A stretch of 59,031 nucleotides of DNA, taken from assembly GCF_011682065.1 (NCBI RefSeq), contig NZ_VUYU01000038.1, positions 1 to 59,031 on the forward strand. Direction: 5' to 3'. The translations under genes were made by a program, and so were the position numbers. This DNA comes from Massilia rubra. GTDB lineage: Bacteria > Pseudomonadota > Gammaproteobacteria > Burkholderiales > Burkholderiaceae_D. This document shows, one piece after another, positions 26,065 through 35,834 of this stretch (position 1 is the first letter of the stretch; every line of letters begins with the position of its first letter). The notes beneath the pieces are model-generated. The model ran no database searches and was not told the origin of the DNA. It saw nothing but the letters and a program-made list of their open reading frames with translations.

Positions 26065-26973
26065 ATGTATCACCAACATTTCGGCCTGCACCAGTCGCCC
26101 TTCGGCATCACGCCCAACCCGGCCTTCTTCTACGCGGGCAACACGCGCGGCGAGATCCTCGACGCCCTGCTCTACGCGGTCGAGCACGGCGAAGGCATTG
26201 TCAAGGTGACCGGTGAAGTAGGCAGCGGCAAAACCATGCTGTGCCGCATGCTGGAAAACCAGTTGCCGAAGCACATAGACGTGATCTACCTGGCCAACCC
26301 GACCCTGAAAAACACCGAAGTCGCCTACGCCATCGCCGGCGAACTCGAACTCGATGTGAGCGGCAAGCGCATCGATGAAGTCACGCGCATGCTGCAAGCG
26401 GACCTGATCGCCCGCCACAGCGCCGGCAAGCAGGTGGTGCTGCTGGTCGAGGAAGCCCAGGCCATGCCCCTGGAAACGCTGGAAGAAGTGCGCCTGTTCT
26501 CTAACCTGGAAACGGCGCGCCACAAGCTGCTGCAGATCGTGCTGTTCGGACAACCCGAGCTCGACGCGCACCTGAACCTGGCCAGCATGCGCCAGTTCAA
26601 GGAGCGCATCACCCACAACTTCGTGGTGCCGGCCATGCCGCCCGATGTGATTCCCGACTTCCTGGCATTCCGCCTGCATGCGGCCGGCTACAACGGCCCG
26701 GCCGTGTTCAGCGCCGCCGCCACCAGGCACATCGCGCGCGTGTCGCAAGGGATCGTGCGCCGCATCAACATCCTGGCCGACAAAGCCCTGATGGCGGCCT
26801 ACATCGACGAGTCCGGCCGGGTCGAAGCGCGCCACGCCAGGGCGGCAATCGCCGACTGCGCCTTTGCCAGCCCACGCAGGGCCGCCGGCAAGACGCTGGC
26901 AATGGCCGTTGTCGGCATGACCACGCTATCGTTGCTGGCGTGGCTTGTTTCGCGCAGCATCTTCTTCCATTAG
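26065..26973 (+). CDS. ExeA/MshM-like AAA ATPase, filament operon 2
   Basis: The 302-residue product starts MYHQHFGLHQSPFGITPNPA with Walker A GEVGSGKT at residues 50-57, the same positions as in mshM of the other locus. Walker B is VVLLVEEAQAMP, and a C-terminal membrane helix (LAMAVVGMTTLSLLAWLVS) follows. The role is presumably assembly or anchoring of the secretin encoded next. An upstream in-frame ATG at 26032 is possible, but the shorter form matches the family start. Confidence 0.88.
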   Translation: MYHQHFGLHQSPFGITPNPAFFYAGNTRGEILDALLYAVEHGEGIVKVTGEVGSGKTMLCRMLENQLPKHIDVIYLANPTLKNTEVAYAIAGELELDVSGKRIDEVTRMLQADLIARHSAGKQVVLLVEEAQAMPLETLEEVRLFSNLETARHKLLQIVLFGQPELDAHLNLASMRQFKERITHNFVVPAMPPDVIPDFLAFRLHAAGYNGPAVFSAAATRHIARVSQGIVRRINILADKALMAAYIDESGRVEARHARAAIADCAFASPRRAAGKTLAMAVVGMTTLSLLAWLVSRSIFFH

Positions 26974-27040
26974 ACGTGCGGCAATTGCCCCAGGCTTACT
27001 TTTCCGCCATTATTGTGCCTTGGCACTCAAGAGCGCACCA

Positions 27041-28921
27041 ATGACCCTGAAAAAACCTGTTTTTCCGCTGAGCACTGCCGGCAGCGCCATTGCCTGCGTC
27101 GTCTTGAGCGCGTGCGCCACGCCCACCATGACCGGTTCGCCCTCGCATGTGACGGAAACGCCGCGCGCCGCCGGCCGCATTCCCGATCCGGTGCTGCACA
27201 GTGCGCCGCTGCCGCCGCCCAAAGCCACGCCCAAGGTCGAGACCTACAGCGTGACGGTGCACAAGGTGCCGGTGCAGTCGCTGCTGTTCGCGCTGGCGCG
27301 CGACGCCCGCCTGAACGTGGACATCCACCCCGGCATTGAAGGCACGGTCACCCTGAACGCGCTCGACCAGACCCTGCCGCAATTGCTGACCCGCATCGCG
27401 CGCCAGGTCGACATGCGCTACGAGATCGACGGCGCCACCCTGACCGTGCTGCCGGACACGCCGGTGTGGCGTAATTACAAGGTCGATTATGTGAACATGG
27501 CGCGCAGCACCAATAGCAGCGTCAACATCGCCACCCAGATTTCGACCGCCGGCGGCGGGTCGAGTTCCCCGACCCTGACCAACGCCAACGGCTCCACCAG
27601 CGGCGGCGCGGCGGCGGGCAATACCGGGTCGGGCAATAACAATTCAACCACCTCGGTCACCAACCGCTCGGAAAACAACTTCTGGGGCAGCCTGGAAAAG
27701 AATATCCGCGACATGCTGCGCGAAACGACGCTGGGCGACGCGCCGAGCACGATCTCGTCGGCGCCGCCGGCAGCGGTGCAGGCGGCGCCAGGCGCGGCCC
27801 CGGTCGCGCCCAATCAACCAGCGCAGGCGACCCAGCCCGTGCCCGTGCCCGACAACGTGCTGGCCGCCTTCAACGCCTCATCGGGCGAGCGCCAGCGCAA
27901 CGCGCCCTCGGTGATCGTCAACGCCGAAGCGGGTTTACTGGCCGTGCGCGCCAGCGGCCGCCAGCACGAAAAAATCCAGCAATTCCTCGACATCGTGCTC
28001 GGCAGCGCCAAGCGCCAGGTGCTGATCGAAGCGACCATCATCGAAGTGCGCCTGTCCGACCAGTATCAGCAAGGCATCAACTGGAGCCGCGTGCGCGACG
28101 GCGTCTCGGGCGGCCTGTCGCTGACGCAAAGACAGGTCGGCACCGCGCCGCTATCGTCGAACGTGGTGGTGGGCGCCACGCCCGGCATCTTCGCCCTCAA
28201 TTACGTCAATCCGACCTCGGCGCTGGGCAACATCACCGCCGCGATCCAGTTGCTCGAATCGTTCGGCAAGGTCAAGGTGTTGTCCAGCCCCAAGATCAGC
28301 GTGCTGAACAACCAGACCGCGATGCTGAAGGTGGTCGACAACAACGTCTTCTTCACCATCAAGGTCACGCCCGCCGTGATCGGCGTGAACGGCAACGTCA
28401 CCACCCCGGCCACCTACGAATCGCGGCTCGAGACGGTGCCGGTCGGCTTTGTCATGAGCGTCACGCCGCAGATTGCCGACAACGACGAAGTCACGCTCAA
28501 CGTGCGCCCGACCATCACCCGCATCGTCGACTACGTGCAAGACCCGAATCCGGCCCTGGCCGCCGAAAAAGTGACCAGCCGGGTGCCGGTGATCCAGGCG
28601 CGCGAAATCGAATCCATCCTCAAGGTCTACAGCGGCGATATTTCCGTGCTGGGCGGGCTGATGCAGGACTCGGTCGACAACGCCAAGGACGCCGTGCCGG
28701 GCGCGGGCCAGGTGCCGATCTTCGGCAACCTGTTCTCGTACCGTAACGAAAAAGTCAGCAAGACCGAACTGGTGATCTTCATCCGTCCGGTGGTGGTCAA
28801 GAACGCCAGCGTGAATGGCGACTACAAGGATTACCGTTACCTGCTGCCGGACAGCACCGGCGCAGCTTCGGCGCCATACGCCGAGCCGTACTCCGAACCC
28901 GTGCGCGTAAAGGTGAACTGA
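27041..28921 (+). CDS. Secretin (GspD/MshL-like) of filament operon 2
   Basis: The 626-residue product has a lipoprotein-type signal (AIACVVLSACATPTM, lipid Cys). N0/STN follows (VHKVPVQSLLFALARDARLN), then a Ser/Asn/Gly-rich linker at about 165-205. A second N-domain is seen in IVNAEAGLLAVRASGRQHEK. The secretin domain has VLSSPKISVLNNQTAMLKVV and VPGAGQVPIFGNLFSYRNEK. It is the predicted outer-membrane channel of this system. The protein ends one base before the TPR gene. Confidence 0.92.
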   Translation: MTLKKPVFPLSTAGSAIACVVLSACATPTMTGSPSHVTETPRAAGRIPDPVLHSAPLPPPKATPKVETYSVTVHKVPVQSLLFALARDARLNVDIHPGIEGTVTLNALDQTLPQLLTRIARQVDMRYEIDGATLTVLPDTPVWRNYKVDYVNMARSTNSSVNIATQISTAGGGSSSPTLTNANGSTSGGAAAGNTGSGNNNSTTSVTNRSENNFWGSLEKNIRDMLRETTLGDAPSTISSAPPAAVQAAPGAAPVAPNQPAQATQPVPVPDNVLAAFNASSGERQRNAPSVIVNAEAGLLAVRASGRQHEKIQQFLDIVLGSAKRQVLIEATIIEVRLSDQYQQGINWSRVRDGVSGGLSLTQRQVGTAPLSSNVVVGATPGIFALNYVNPTSALGNITAAIQLLESFGKVKVLSSPKISVLNNQTAMLKVVDNNVFFTIKVTPAVIGVNGNVTTPATYESRLETVPVGFVMSVTPQIADNDEVTLNVRPTITRIVDYVQDPNPALAAEKVTSRVPVIQAREIESILKVYSGDISVLGGLMQDSVDNAKDAVPGAGQVPIFGNLFSYRNEKVSKTELVIFIRPVVVKNASVNGDYKDYRYLLPDSTGAASAPYAEPYSEPVRVKVN

Positions 28922-28922
28922 C

Positions 28923-30305
28923 ATGAGCCTGTTGATGCAGGCGCTCAAGAAAGCCGAGCGCGCCAAGCAAAACCATGTGCCGGACGAGGAACTGGCCAAG
29001 CCCTCCGAAGCCTACGACGAGGTGCTGGCGCTCTCACCGCAGGAGGACGCCAGGGCCGCCGAGCCGCTGACCCTGTCGCCGCTGGACGCCGCGCCGGCCG
29101 AAGCTTCGGCTAGCGCGTCGGCTGCCGCGCCGGCTGGCGCGCGCACCGGGCCGGCCATCGACTTCGCCCCCGAGGCGCCGCGCATGGCCACGCCCGATCC
29201 GCAGGCCGAACCGCCGCGCCGCTCGCGCAACGCCCCGCCGCCAGCGCCGCCCCGGGTCAAGGCCCAGAAGCGCGCCATGGCGGCGCGCATCGACGCGCGC
29301 ACCATCCGCATCGCCGTGCTCGGCAGCATCGCCGTGCTGATAGCCGCCGTGTTCGGCTATATCTACTGGCACGCCGTGTACGGCCCCGGTTCCAGCCGCG
29401 GCTTGCCGATGGTGCCGATGCCGGGCCAGAACCAGCCGCTGGCAAGCGCTCCCGACGCCGGCGTGGCCGGGGTGCAAGTGGTTGCCGCCCAAGCCGGCAT
29501 GGAAGCGCCGGCGTCGCAGCCGGTCCAGGCGTATGCGCCGTCAACGCCGGCGCCCTCCTCGCGCGAGCAGATGCCGCCGGATGAAGCGATGCGCCTGGCG
29601 CAGCTGCAACAGCAGGCGCCGCCGCAAGCGGCCGCACCCGCGCCCGTGCCAAACAGCGCCAGTGCCCGCACCGTGGCGGCGGCCGATACGAGCGGCATCC
29701 GCGTGGCCCGGGTCGCCAAGCCGGAGCAAGTGAACCCCTCGCTCCAGAACGGCTTTACGGCCTACAACAACGGCGACCTGCCGGCCGCGCGCCAGAGCTA
29801 CCAGTCGGTGCTGCGGCAAGACCCGAACAACCGCGACGCCCTGCTCGGCATGGCCGCGCTCGCCGCGCGCGACAACCAGGCCGAGCAAGCCGCCGGCATC
29901 TACGCGCGCCTGCTCGAGCTCGATCCGAACGACAACGACGCGCTGGCCGGCCTGTCCAGCGTGCGCCAGGGCGACCCCGGCCAGTCCGAAGGGCGCCTGC
30001 GCCGCATGGCCGAGCGCAATCCCGAATCCGGCCCCTTGCTGTTCGCGCTGGGCAACCTGTACGCGCGCCAGGGCCGCTGGCCGGAAGCCCAGCAGCACTA
30101 CTTCCGCGCCTATTCGGCCAACCCGAACAACGCCGACTACGCCTTCAACCTGGCCATTGGCCTGGACCGCCTGAACCAGGGCAAGCTGGCATTGACGTAC
30201 TACCAGCGCGCGCTGGAGCTGGCGCCGCGCGGCGCCGTCAATTTCGACCGCGACGCGGCGGCCACGCGCGCGCGCGAACTGGGCGCGCAAGTGGGCGGAC
30301 CATAA
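28923..30305 (+). CDS. TPR membrane protein, MshN-like, filament operon 2
   Basis: The 460-residue protein starts MSLLMQALKKAERAKQ, close to the start of MshN-like proteins. After an acidic and Pro/Ala-rich stretch it has one membrane helix (IRIAVLGSIAVLIAAVFGYI, about residues 126-145). The periplasmic part has an Ala/Gln-rich linker and then five or six tetratricopeptide repeats (for example NGFTAYNNGDLPAARQSYQS). It probably links the inner membrane to other machine parts. Confidence 0.85.
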   Translation: MSLLMQALKKAERAKQNHVPDEELAKPSEAYDEVLALSPQEDARAAEPLTLSPLDAAPAEASASASAAAPAGARTGPAIDFAPEAPRMATPDPQAEPPRRSRNAPPPAPPRVKAQKRAMAARIDARTIRIAVLGSIAVLIAAVFGYIYWHAVYGPGSSRGLPMVPMPGQNQPLASAPDAGVAGVQVVAAQAGMEAPASQPVQAYAPSTPAPSSREQMPPDEAMRLAQLQQQAPPQAAAPAPVPNSASARTVAAADTSGIRVARVAKPEQVNPSLQNGFTAYNNGDLPAARQSYQSVLRQDPNNRDALLGMAALAARDNQAEQAAGIYARLLELDPNDNDALAGLSSVRQGDPGQSEGRLRRMAERNPESGPLLFALGNLYARQGRWPEAQQHYFRAYSANPNNADYAFNLAIGLDRLNQGKLALTYYQRALELAPRGAVNFDRDAAATRARELGAQVGGP

Positions 30306-30309
30306 GCGC

Positions 30310-32013
30310 ATGACGGAACACGCAAAATTCCCCCTCGGTAAACTGCTGATCCAGAAAGGGGTCATCAGCGAAGACCAGCTGCGCATCGCCCTGATCGAGC
30401 AAAAACGCTCAAGCGAGCCGCTCGGCAAACTGCTCATCACGCTCGGTTTCGTCACCGAAGCGACAGTGCGCGAAGCGCTGTCCGAAAACCTGAACCAGCA
30501 AAGCGCCGACCTCACCAGCCTGGTGGTCGACGCCATCGCCTTGAAACTGATCCCGAAAGACGTGGCCAAGCGCTACCGCGTCTTCCCGATCGTGTACGAG
30601 CGCGATACCGACAACCTGATCCTGGCCATGGCCGACACCAGCAACATCGTTGCACTCGACCAGATCAGCGCCATGCTGGTCAAGGGCATCACGATCGAGG
30701 CCATGCTGGTCAACGAATCGGACATCACGCGCGCCATCGACCAGTACTACGGCTTCGAACTGTCGATCGACGGCATCTTGCTGGAGATTGAAACCGGCGA
30801 AGTCAATTACGCCGCCATGGCCGCCACCACCGACGAATACAGCCAGCCGATGGTGCGCCTGATGGACGCGCTGCTGGCCGACGCGGTGCAGAACGGCGCC
30901 TCCGACATCCACTTCGAGCCGGAACAGAGCTTCCTGCGCATCCGCTACCGCATCGACGGCATCCTGCGCCAGATCCGCAGCCTGCACAAGTCGTACTGGC
31001 CGGCGATGGCGGTGCGCCTGAAGGTGATGAGCAACATGAACATCGCCGAATCGCGCGCGCCGCAGGACGGGCGCATCTCGATCAAGTTCTCGGGCCGCCA
31101 GATCGACTTTCGCGCCTCCGCGCAACCGACCACGCACGGCGAAAATTTTGTGCTGCGCGTGCTCGATCGCCAGAAAGGCCTGGTGCCGCTGGACGGGCTG
31201 GGACTGGGCGAGGACGAACTGCACTTATTGAAACTGATGATCGCGCGCCCGCACGGCGTGATCCTGGTGACCGGGCCGACCGGTAGCGGCAAGACCACCA
31301 CCCTGTACTCGATCCTGAACCACATCAACACCGAGAGCGTGAACATCATGACCTTGGAAGACCCGGTCGAGTACCCGATGAACATGATCCGCCAGACCTC
31401 GATCAACGAATCGGCCAAGATGGGCTTCGCCGAAGGCATCCGCTCGATGATGCGGCAGGACCCGGACATCATCCTGGTCGGCGAAGTGCGCGACAAGGAG
31501 ACCGCCGAGATGGCGTTTTCGGCCGCCATGACCGGGCACCAGGTGTACACCACCCTGCACACCAATTCGGCCATCGGCTCGGTCTCGCGCCTGCTCGACA
31601 TCGGCATCCTGCCCGACATCATGGCCGGGAACATCATCGGCATCATCGCCCAGCGCCTGGTGCGGCGCCTGTGCCAGTCATGCAAGACCGAGTCGATCGC
31701 GGACGCGACGGAGCGGCGCCTGCTTGGATTGAAACAGGAAGACCCGCCGGCCACCATCTGCCAAGCGGCCGGCTGCGAAGCCTGCGGCCACCAGGGCTAC
31801 AAGGGCCGCATGGCGATCATGGAACTGCTCAAGGTGAACGCCGACATCGACGAAGCCATCGCCCGCCGCGCCTCGCTGCGCGAACTGAAAGAGACGGCGC
31901 GCGCCGCGGGCTTTCGCTCGCTGGTGGACGACGGCGTGCGCCGCGTGCTGGAGGGCGCCACCTCGCTCGACGAAGTGGCGCGCGTGGTCGACCTGACCGA
32001 CAGGCTGGCCTGA
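30310..32013 (+). CDS. GspE/PilB-family assembly ATPase, filament operon 2
   Basis: The 567-residue ATPase is the same length as mshE, with Walker A GPTGSGKTT at the identical residues 322-330. It also has LEDPVEYPMNMI, Walker B DIILVGEVRDKET, TTLHTNSAIG and Cys pairs CQSC and CEAC. The N-terminus has two MshEN-like repeats (PLGKLLIQKGVISEDQ and PLGKLLITLGFVTEAT), but the Arg of the RLG motif is replaced by Pro in both. It may therefore no longer bind c-di-GMP in the MshE manner. It overlaps the next gene by one base. Confidence 0.93.
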   Translation: MTEHAKFPLGKLLIQKGVISEDQLRIALIEQKRSSEPLGKLLITLGFVTEATVREALSENLNQQSADLTSLVVDAIALKLIPKDVAKRYRVFPIVYERDTDNLILAMADTSNIVALDQISAMLVKGITIEAMLVNESDITRAIDQYYGFELSIDGILLEIETGEVNYAAMAATTDEYSQPMVRLMDALLADAVQNGASDIHFEPEQSFLRIRYRIDGILRQIRSLHKSYWPAMAVRLKVMSNMNIAESRAPQDGRISIKFSGRQIDFRASAQPTTHGENFVLRVLDRQKGLVPLDGLGLGEDELHLLKLMIARPHGVILVTGPTGSGKTTTLYSILNHINTESVNIMTLEDPVEYPMNMIRQTSINESAKMGFAEGIRSMMRQDPDIILVGEVRDKETAEMAFSAAMTGHQVYTTLHTNSAIGSVSRLLDIGILPDIMAGNIIGIIAQRLVRRLCQSCKTESIADATERRLLGLKQEDPPATICQAAGCEACGHQGYKGRMAIMELLKVNADIDEAIARRASLRELKETARAAGFRSLVDDGVRRVLEGATSLDEVARVVDLTDRLA

Positions 32014-33218
32014 TGCCGCTGTACGCCTACCGCGCAATGGACCTGGCCGGCCAGATGGTGCCCGGCGCCATGGACGCGACCAACAGCGCCGACCTGGAAC
32101 TGCGCCTGCGCCGCATGGATCTGGACCTGATTGACTTTCGCGTGGCGGGCCAGAGGGCGGTCGCTTTCGGCAAGCGCGTGGTGCGGCGCACGGACCTGAT
32201 CAACTTCTGCTTCCACATGGAGCAGCTGACCGCCGCCGGCGTGCCGATCCTCGACGGCCTGGGCGACCTGCGCGACTCACTCGACCACCCGCGCTTTCGC
32301 GAGATCGTCACCGACCTGATCGAGTCGATCGAAGGCGGCTTGACCCTGTCCGAAGCGCTGCGCCACCACGACGAAGTGTTCGACAACACCTTTACCAGCC
32401 TGATTACGGCGGGCGAATCGAGCGGCAAGCTGGCCGAGGTCTTCCGCAACCTGTCGGAAAGCCTGAAATGGCAGGATGAACTGGCCGCCCAGACCAAGAA
32501 AATCATCACCTACCCGATCGTGGTCGCGGTGGTGGTGCTGGCCGTGACCTTCTTCCTGATGATCGTGCTGGTGCCGCAACTGACCTCCTTCATCAAGAAC
32601 ATGGGTGGCGAGCTGCCGTTCCATACCAGGGCGCTGATCGCGGTATCGAATGTGTTCATCCACTACTGGGCCATCTTGCTCGCCCTGCCGCTGCTGGCCT
32701 GGTTCGGGGGGCGCGCGTGGCTGCGCCGCAGCGACAGCGCGCGCATGCTGGCCGACGGGCTCAAACTGCGCCTGCCGCTGATCGGCCCCGTGCTGCACAA
32801 GATCATCCTGGCGCGCTTCGCCACCTTTTTCGGGCTGATGTACGGCTCCGGCATCACCATCCTCGAATGCATCCGCCTGTCCGAAGGCATTGTCGCCAAC
32901 CGCGTGGTGGCGGCTGGCCTGCAACGCGCGGCGCATTTGATCTCGGACGGCCAGAGCGTGACCCTGGCGTTCCAGAACAGCGGCATCTTTCCGCCGCTGG
33001 TGCTGCGCATGCTGCGCGTGGGCGAATCCACCGGCTCGCTCGAGAGCGCGCTGCGCAACGTCAGCTACTTCTATAATCGCGAAGTGAAGGAAATGATCGA
33101 GCGCGTGCAGTCGCTGATCGAACCGGCCATGACGGTCACGCTTGGCCTGCTGCTCGGATGGATCATGCTGTCCGTGCTGGGACCGATCTACGACACCATG
33201 AGCCAGTTGAAAACCTAA
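32013..33218 (+). CDS. GspF/PilC-family platform protein, filament operon 2
   Basis: The 401-residue inner-membrane protein has MPLYAYRAMDLAGQ at the start and two T2SSF domains (FCFHMEQLTAAGVPILDGLG and FATFFGLMYGSGITILECIR). Membrane helices include IVVAVVVLAVTFFLMIVLVP and MTVTLGLLLGWIMLSVLG. The start codon overlaps the stop of the ATPase gene by one base (TGATG), implying coupling of the motor and platform. Confidence 0.93.
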   Translation: MPLYAYRAMDLAGQMVPGAMDATNSADLELRLRRMDLDLIDFRVAGQRAVAFGKRVVRRTDLINFCFHMEQLTAAGVPILDGLGDLRDSLDHPRFREIVTDLIESIEGGLTLSEALRHHDEVFDNTFTSLITAGESSGKLAEVFRNLSESLKWQDELAAQTKKIITYPIVVAVVVLAVTFFLMIVLVPQLTSFIKNMGGELPFHTRALIAVSNVFIHYWAILLALPLLAWFGGRAWLRRSDSARMLADGLKLRLPLIGPVLHKIILARFATFFGLMYGSGITILECIRLSEGIVANRVVAAGLQRAAHLISDGQSVTLAFQNSGIFPPLVLRMLRVGESTGSLESALRNVSYFYNREVKEMIERVQSLIEPAMTVTLGLLLGWIMLSVLGPIYDTMSQLKT

Positions 33219-33226
33219 GGACGGGT

Positions 33227-34807
33227 GTGCTGCCTAAACAATTATTCTACGTGACGAACGACCGGCTGTGCGCCTTCGACTGGCGCGCCGGCACGCTCAC
33301 GCCCGGCCCCTGCTTTGGCGCCGACCGGGATGGCATGGACGCCTTCGCGCGTCATCTCGATGGCGCGCAACAGGCGCGCGCCTACCTGGTCGCCGACCTG
33401 GTCGAAGAAGACTTCGCGCGCTGCCTACTGCCGCACGTGCGTGGCCGGGCCGGGCGCAGCCTGGTCGAACGGCGCCTCTCGCACGCCTACCGCGACACCC
33501 CGTTCCGCCACGCCGAGATCCAGGACCGCGACAGCGAAGGCCGGCGCGACGACCATACCCTGTTCTCGGCCCTGACCAACGCCGCCATGGTGCAGCCGTG
33601 GGTGGCGCTGATGGAGCAGAACAAAGTCCCGCTGGCGGGGCTGTATTCGGCGGCGCACCTGTCGGCGCAGCTGGTGCGGCGGATGGGCATCGCCCAGGAA
33701 CACCTGCTGCTGATCGCCGAACAAGGCGGCGGCCTGCGCCAGAGCTATTTCCAGGGTCCTCACCTCAAATTTTCGCGCCTGACGGTGCTCGCCGCGCACG
33801 ACAACGTGGTCGAAGCGACAGCCTCCGAGACGGCCAAGATGCAGCAGTTCCTGACCAGCACCCGCCTGCTGGGACGAGGCCAGATGCTGCACGTGGTGGT
33901 GCTCGCGCCCCTGGCGCGCGTGGAAGCGCTGGAACAGCGCTGCGAGGACGACCATGAACTGGCCTTTCACTTCGTCGACATCGACAGCGCCTGCGCGCGC
34001 CTCAAGCTGGCCGGGGACGTGGAGACGGCCGAACAGCTGTTACTAAGCCTCTTGGGGCGCGACGCGCCACCGGGCCAGTACCCGCCTGGCGCGGCCGGAC
34101 GCTTTTACCAGCTCTGGCGCGCGCGCCTGGCGCTCAACTGCGCCAGCGCCGCGATCGCGTTGGTGGGCGCGCTGTGGCTGCTGGCCAGCGTGTGGGGCGG
34201 CGTGCGCGACGACCAGGAAGGAACGCGCCTGCTGGTCGAGGCGGCGCAACTGGACGCGCGCTACCGCGCCATCATGGCGAGCCTGCCGCCGACGGCGGCG
34301 CGCAGCGCCAACATGAAGGCCGCGGTGCAGCTCGACGGCCTGCTCGCCGCCACAGCGCCCGCCCCCGCGCCGCTGGTGACGCTGGTGAGCCGCTCGCTCG
34401 AACGCGCACCGGCGATCCGCCTGCTGGCATTGGACTGGCAAGTGCAGCTGGCGCCGCAAACGGCGCAAGCGCCAATTGCGCAGCCGGGGCTCGACGCCGG
34501 TGCGCTGAAACAGGGCGACGGCGGCGCCGAACCGATCACCGCCAGCGTGGTCGGGCTGCCGGGGGCGCCGCAGCAGGTGCTGCGCATCGACGGCGAAGTC
34601 GAATTCGGACCATCGGACTACCGCGCCATCGTCGACAGCGTGAACCAGTTCGCGCGCGACATGGCGGCCAACCCCGGCGTGGCCGTGCACATCGTCGAAG
34701 CGCCGGTCGACGTGCGCCAGAGCGTCAAGTTAAGCGGCAAGACCGACAGCGGCGATGCCGCTTCCGTCAAGCCCCGCTTTGCCATCAACGTGACCTGGAA
34801 ACCATGA
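33227..34807 (+). CDS. GspL-like fusion of PilM-like and PilN-like domains
   Basis: The GTG at 33227 lies six bases after AAGG and is the first good start after the GspF stop. The 526-residue product has a cytoplasmic part of about 300 residues that resembles PilM/GspL only loosely (LFYVTNDRLCAFDW at the start, HLLLIAEQGGGLRQSYFQG in the middle). One membrane helix follows (LNCASAAIALVGALWLLASV), then a periplasmic coiled-coil and alpha/beta domain. This order, cytoplasmic actin-like domain then one helix then periplasmic domain, is that of GspL. The call rests on architecture and position more than on motifs. Confidence 0.68.
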   Translation: MLPKQLFYVTNDRLCAFDWRAGTLTPGPCFGADRDGMDAFARHLDGAQQARAYLVADLVEEDFARCLLPHVRGRAGRSLVERRLSHAYRDTPFRHAEIQDRDSEGRRDDHTLFSALTNAAMVQPWVALMEQNKVPLAGLYSAAHLSAQLVRRMGIAQEHLLLIAEQGGGLRQSYFQGPHLKFSRLTVLAAHDNVVEATASETAKMQQFLTSTRLLGRGQMLHVVVLAPLARVEALEQRCEDDHELAFHFVDIDSACARLKLAGDVETAEQLLLSLLGRDAPPGQYPPGAAGRFYQLWRARLALNCASAAIALVGALWLLASVWGGVRDDQEGTRLLVEAAQLDARYRAIMASLPPTAARSANMKAAVQLDGLLAATAPAPAPLVTLVSRSLERAPAIRLLALDWQVQLAPQTAQAPIAQPGLDAGALKQGDGGAEPITASVVGLPGAPQQVLRIDGEVEFGPSDYRAIVDSVNQFARDMAANPGVAVHIVEAPVDVRQSVKLSGKTDSGDAASVKPRFAINVTWKP

Positions 34808-35448
34808 TGGCCAAGCCGAAACCCGCGCGCGGCAAGCAGGCCGACGCCAGCACGCCGGGCTGGCGCGATGAACTGGACTTGATCGGCGCGCCGGCCAGGC
34901 TGTGCGCCGGGGTGCTGCTCGGCGCCGCACTGCTGGTGGGCGCCGCGTCGTGGCACGCTGCACAGCAGGCGGGCGAACTGGCGCAAGCGGCCCGGGTGCG
35001 CGCCGCCGCGTCCAGCCGCTTCCAGAACGTCGAATCGGAAAAACAGGACATCGCCATCTACCAGCCGCGCTTCGTGGAACTGCAGGCCGGGGGATTGATC
35101 GGCGACGAAAACCGGCTGGCGTGGATCGAAGCGATCAAGGCGATCCAGGGCAACCGTAAACTGATATCGGCCAGTTACGAGATCGAACCGCAGCAGGCGC
35201 TGGTGCTGGCAAGCCCGATGGCGCTGGGCGACTACCAACTGCGCGGCAGCCGCATGCGCGTCGAGCTGGGGCTGGTGCACGAACTCGACCTGTTCCACTT
35301 CATCGACGACCTGCGCGGCGCCGGGCGCTTCACGGTCCAGGACTGCAAAATGAAACGCACCGACGCACCGGCCGAATCGGTCGGCGTGGCGCGCCTGAGC
35401 GCCAACTGCACGCTGGTGTTCCTGACGCTTGCCAAAGGAACGCCATGA
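34804..35448 (+). CDS. GspM/PilO-like inner-membrane protein
   Basis: The 214-residue protein has a short basic N-terminus and one membrane helix (LCAGVLLGAALLVGAASWHA). A short coiled coil and a periplasmic domain with GSRMRVELGLVHELDLFHFI, a PilO/GspM-like strand-helix, come next. It overlaps the GspL-like gene by four bases and the next gene by four bases. It fills the slot of mshJ in the other locus. Confidence 0.7.
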   Translation: MMAKPKPARGKQADASTPGWRDELDLIGAPARLCAGVLLGAALLVGAASWHAAQQAGELAQAARVRAAASSRFQNVESEKQDIAIYQPRFVELQAGGLIGDENRLAWIEAIKAIQGNRKLISASYEIEPQQALVLASPMALGDYQLRGSRMRVELGLVHELDLFHFIDDLRGAGRFTVQDCKMKRTDAPAESVGVARLSANCTLVFLTLAKGTP

Positions 35449-35834
35449 AATTGATGATCAGCGCCTGCATCCTGCTCGGCGCAGCCATGACTGCCCAGGC
35501 CCAGGCCCAAATTGGGCGCCTGTTCACCACGCCGGCCGAACGCCAGCAGCTCGACATCGCGCGCGGCCTGGTGGCGCCCCCGCCACCGCCCCCGGTGCTG
35601 GCGGGGCCGCCCGCGCCGCAGCCGATGACCGTCAACGGCTTCGTGCGGCGCAGCGGCGGCAAGTCCACCGTGTGGGTCAACAACGAGGCGCAGGATGGCG
35701 CGCGCAACCGCTTGAGCGGGCCGGCGCAGGCGCCGCGCGTGACGGTGACGTTGCCCTCGGGCCGGGAGGTGAGCGTCAAGCCGGGACAGAGCGTCGACGC
35801 CAACGCCGGCACTGTCAGCGAGCACCAGCCATGA
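35445..35834 (+). CDS. Small exported MshK/PilP-like protein
   Basis: The 129-residue product has a signal peptide (LMISACILLGAAMTAQAQAQ), then IGRLFTTPAERQQLDIARG, a Pro-rich linker (APPPPPPVLAGPPAP) and a small beta-domain (MTVNGFVRRSGGKSTVWVNN). This matches the MshK/PilP/GspC homology-region plan, which connects platform and secretin. It overlaps the genes on both sides by four bases. Confidence 0.7.
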   Translation: MKLMISACILLGAAMTAQAQAQIGRLFTTPAERQQLDIARGLVAPPPPPPVLAGPPAPQPMTVNGFVRRSGGKSTVWVNNEAQDGARNRLSGPAQAPRVTVTLPSGREVSVKPGQSVDANAGTVSEHQP

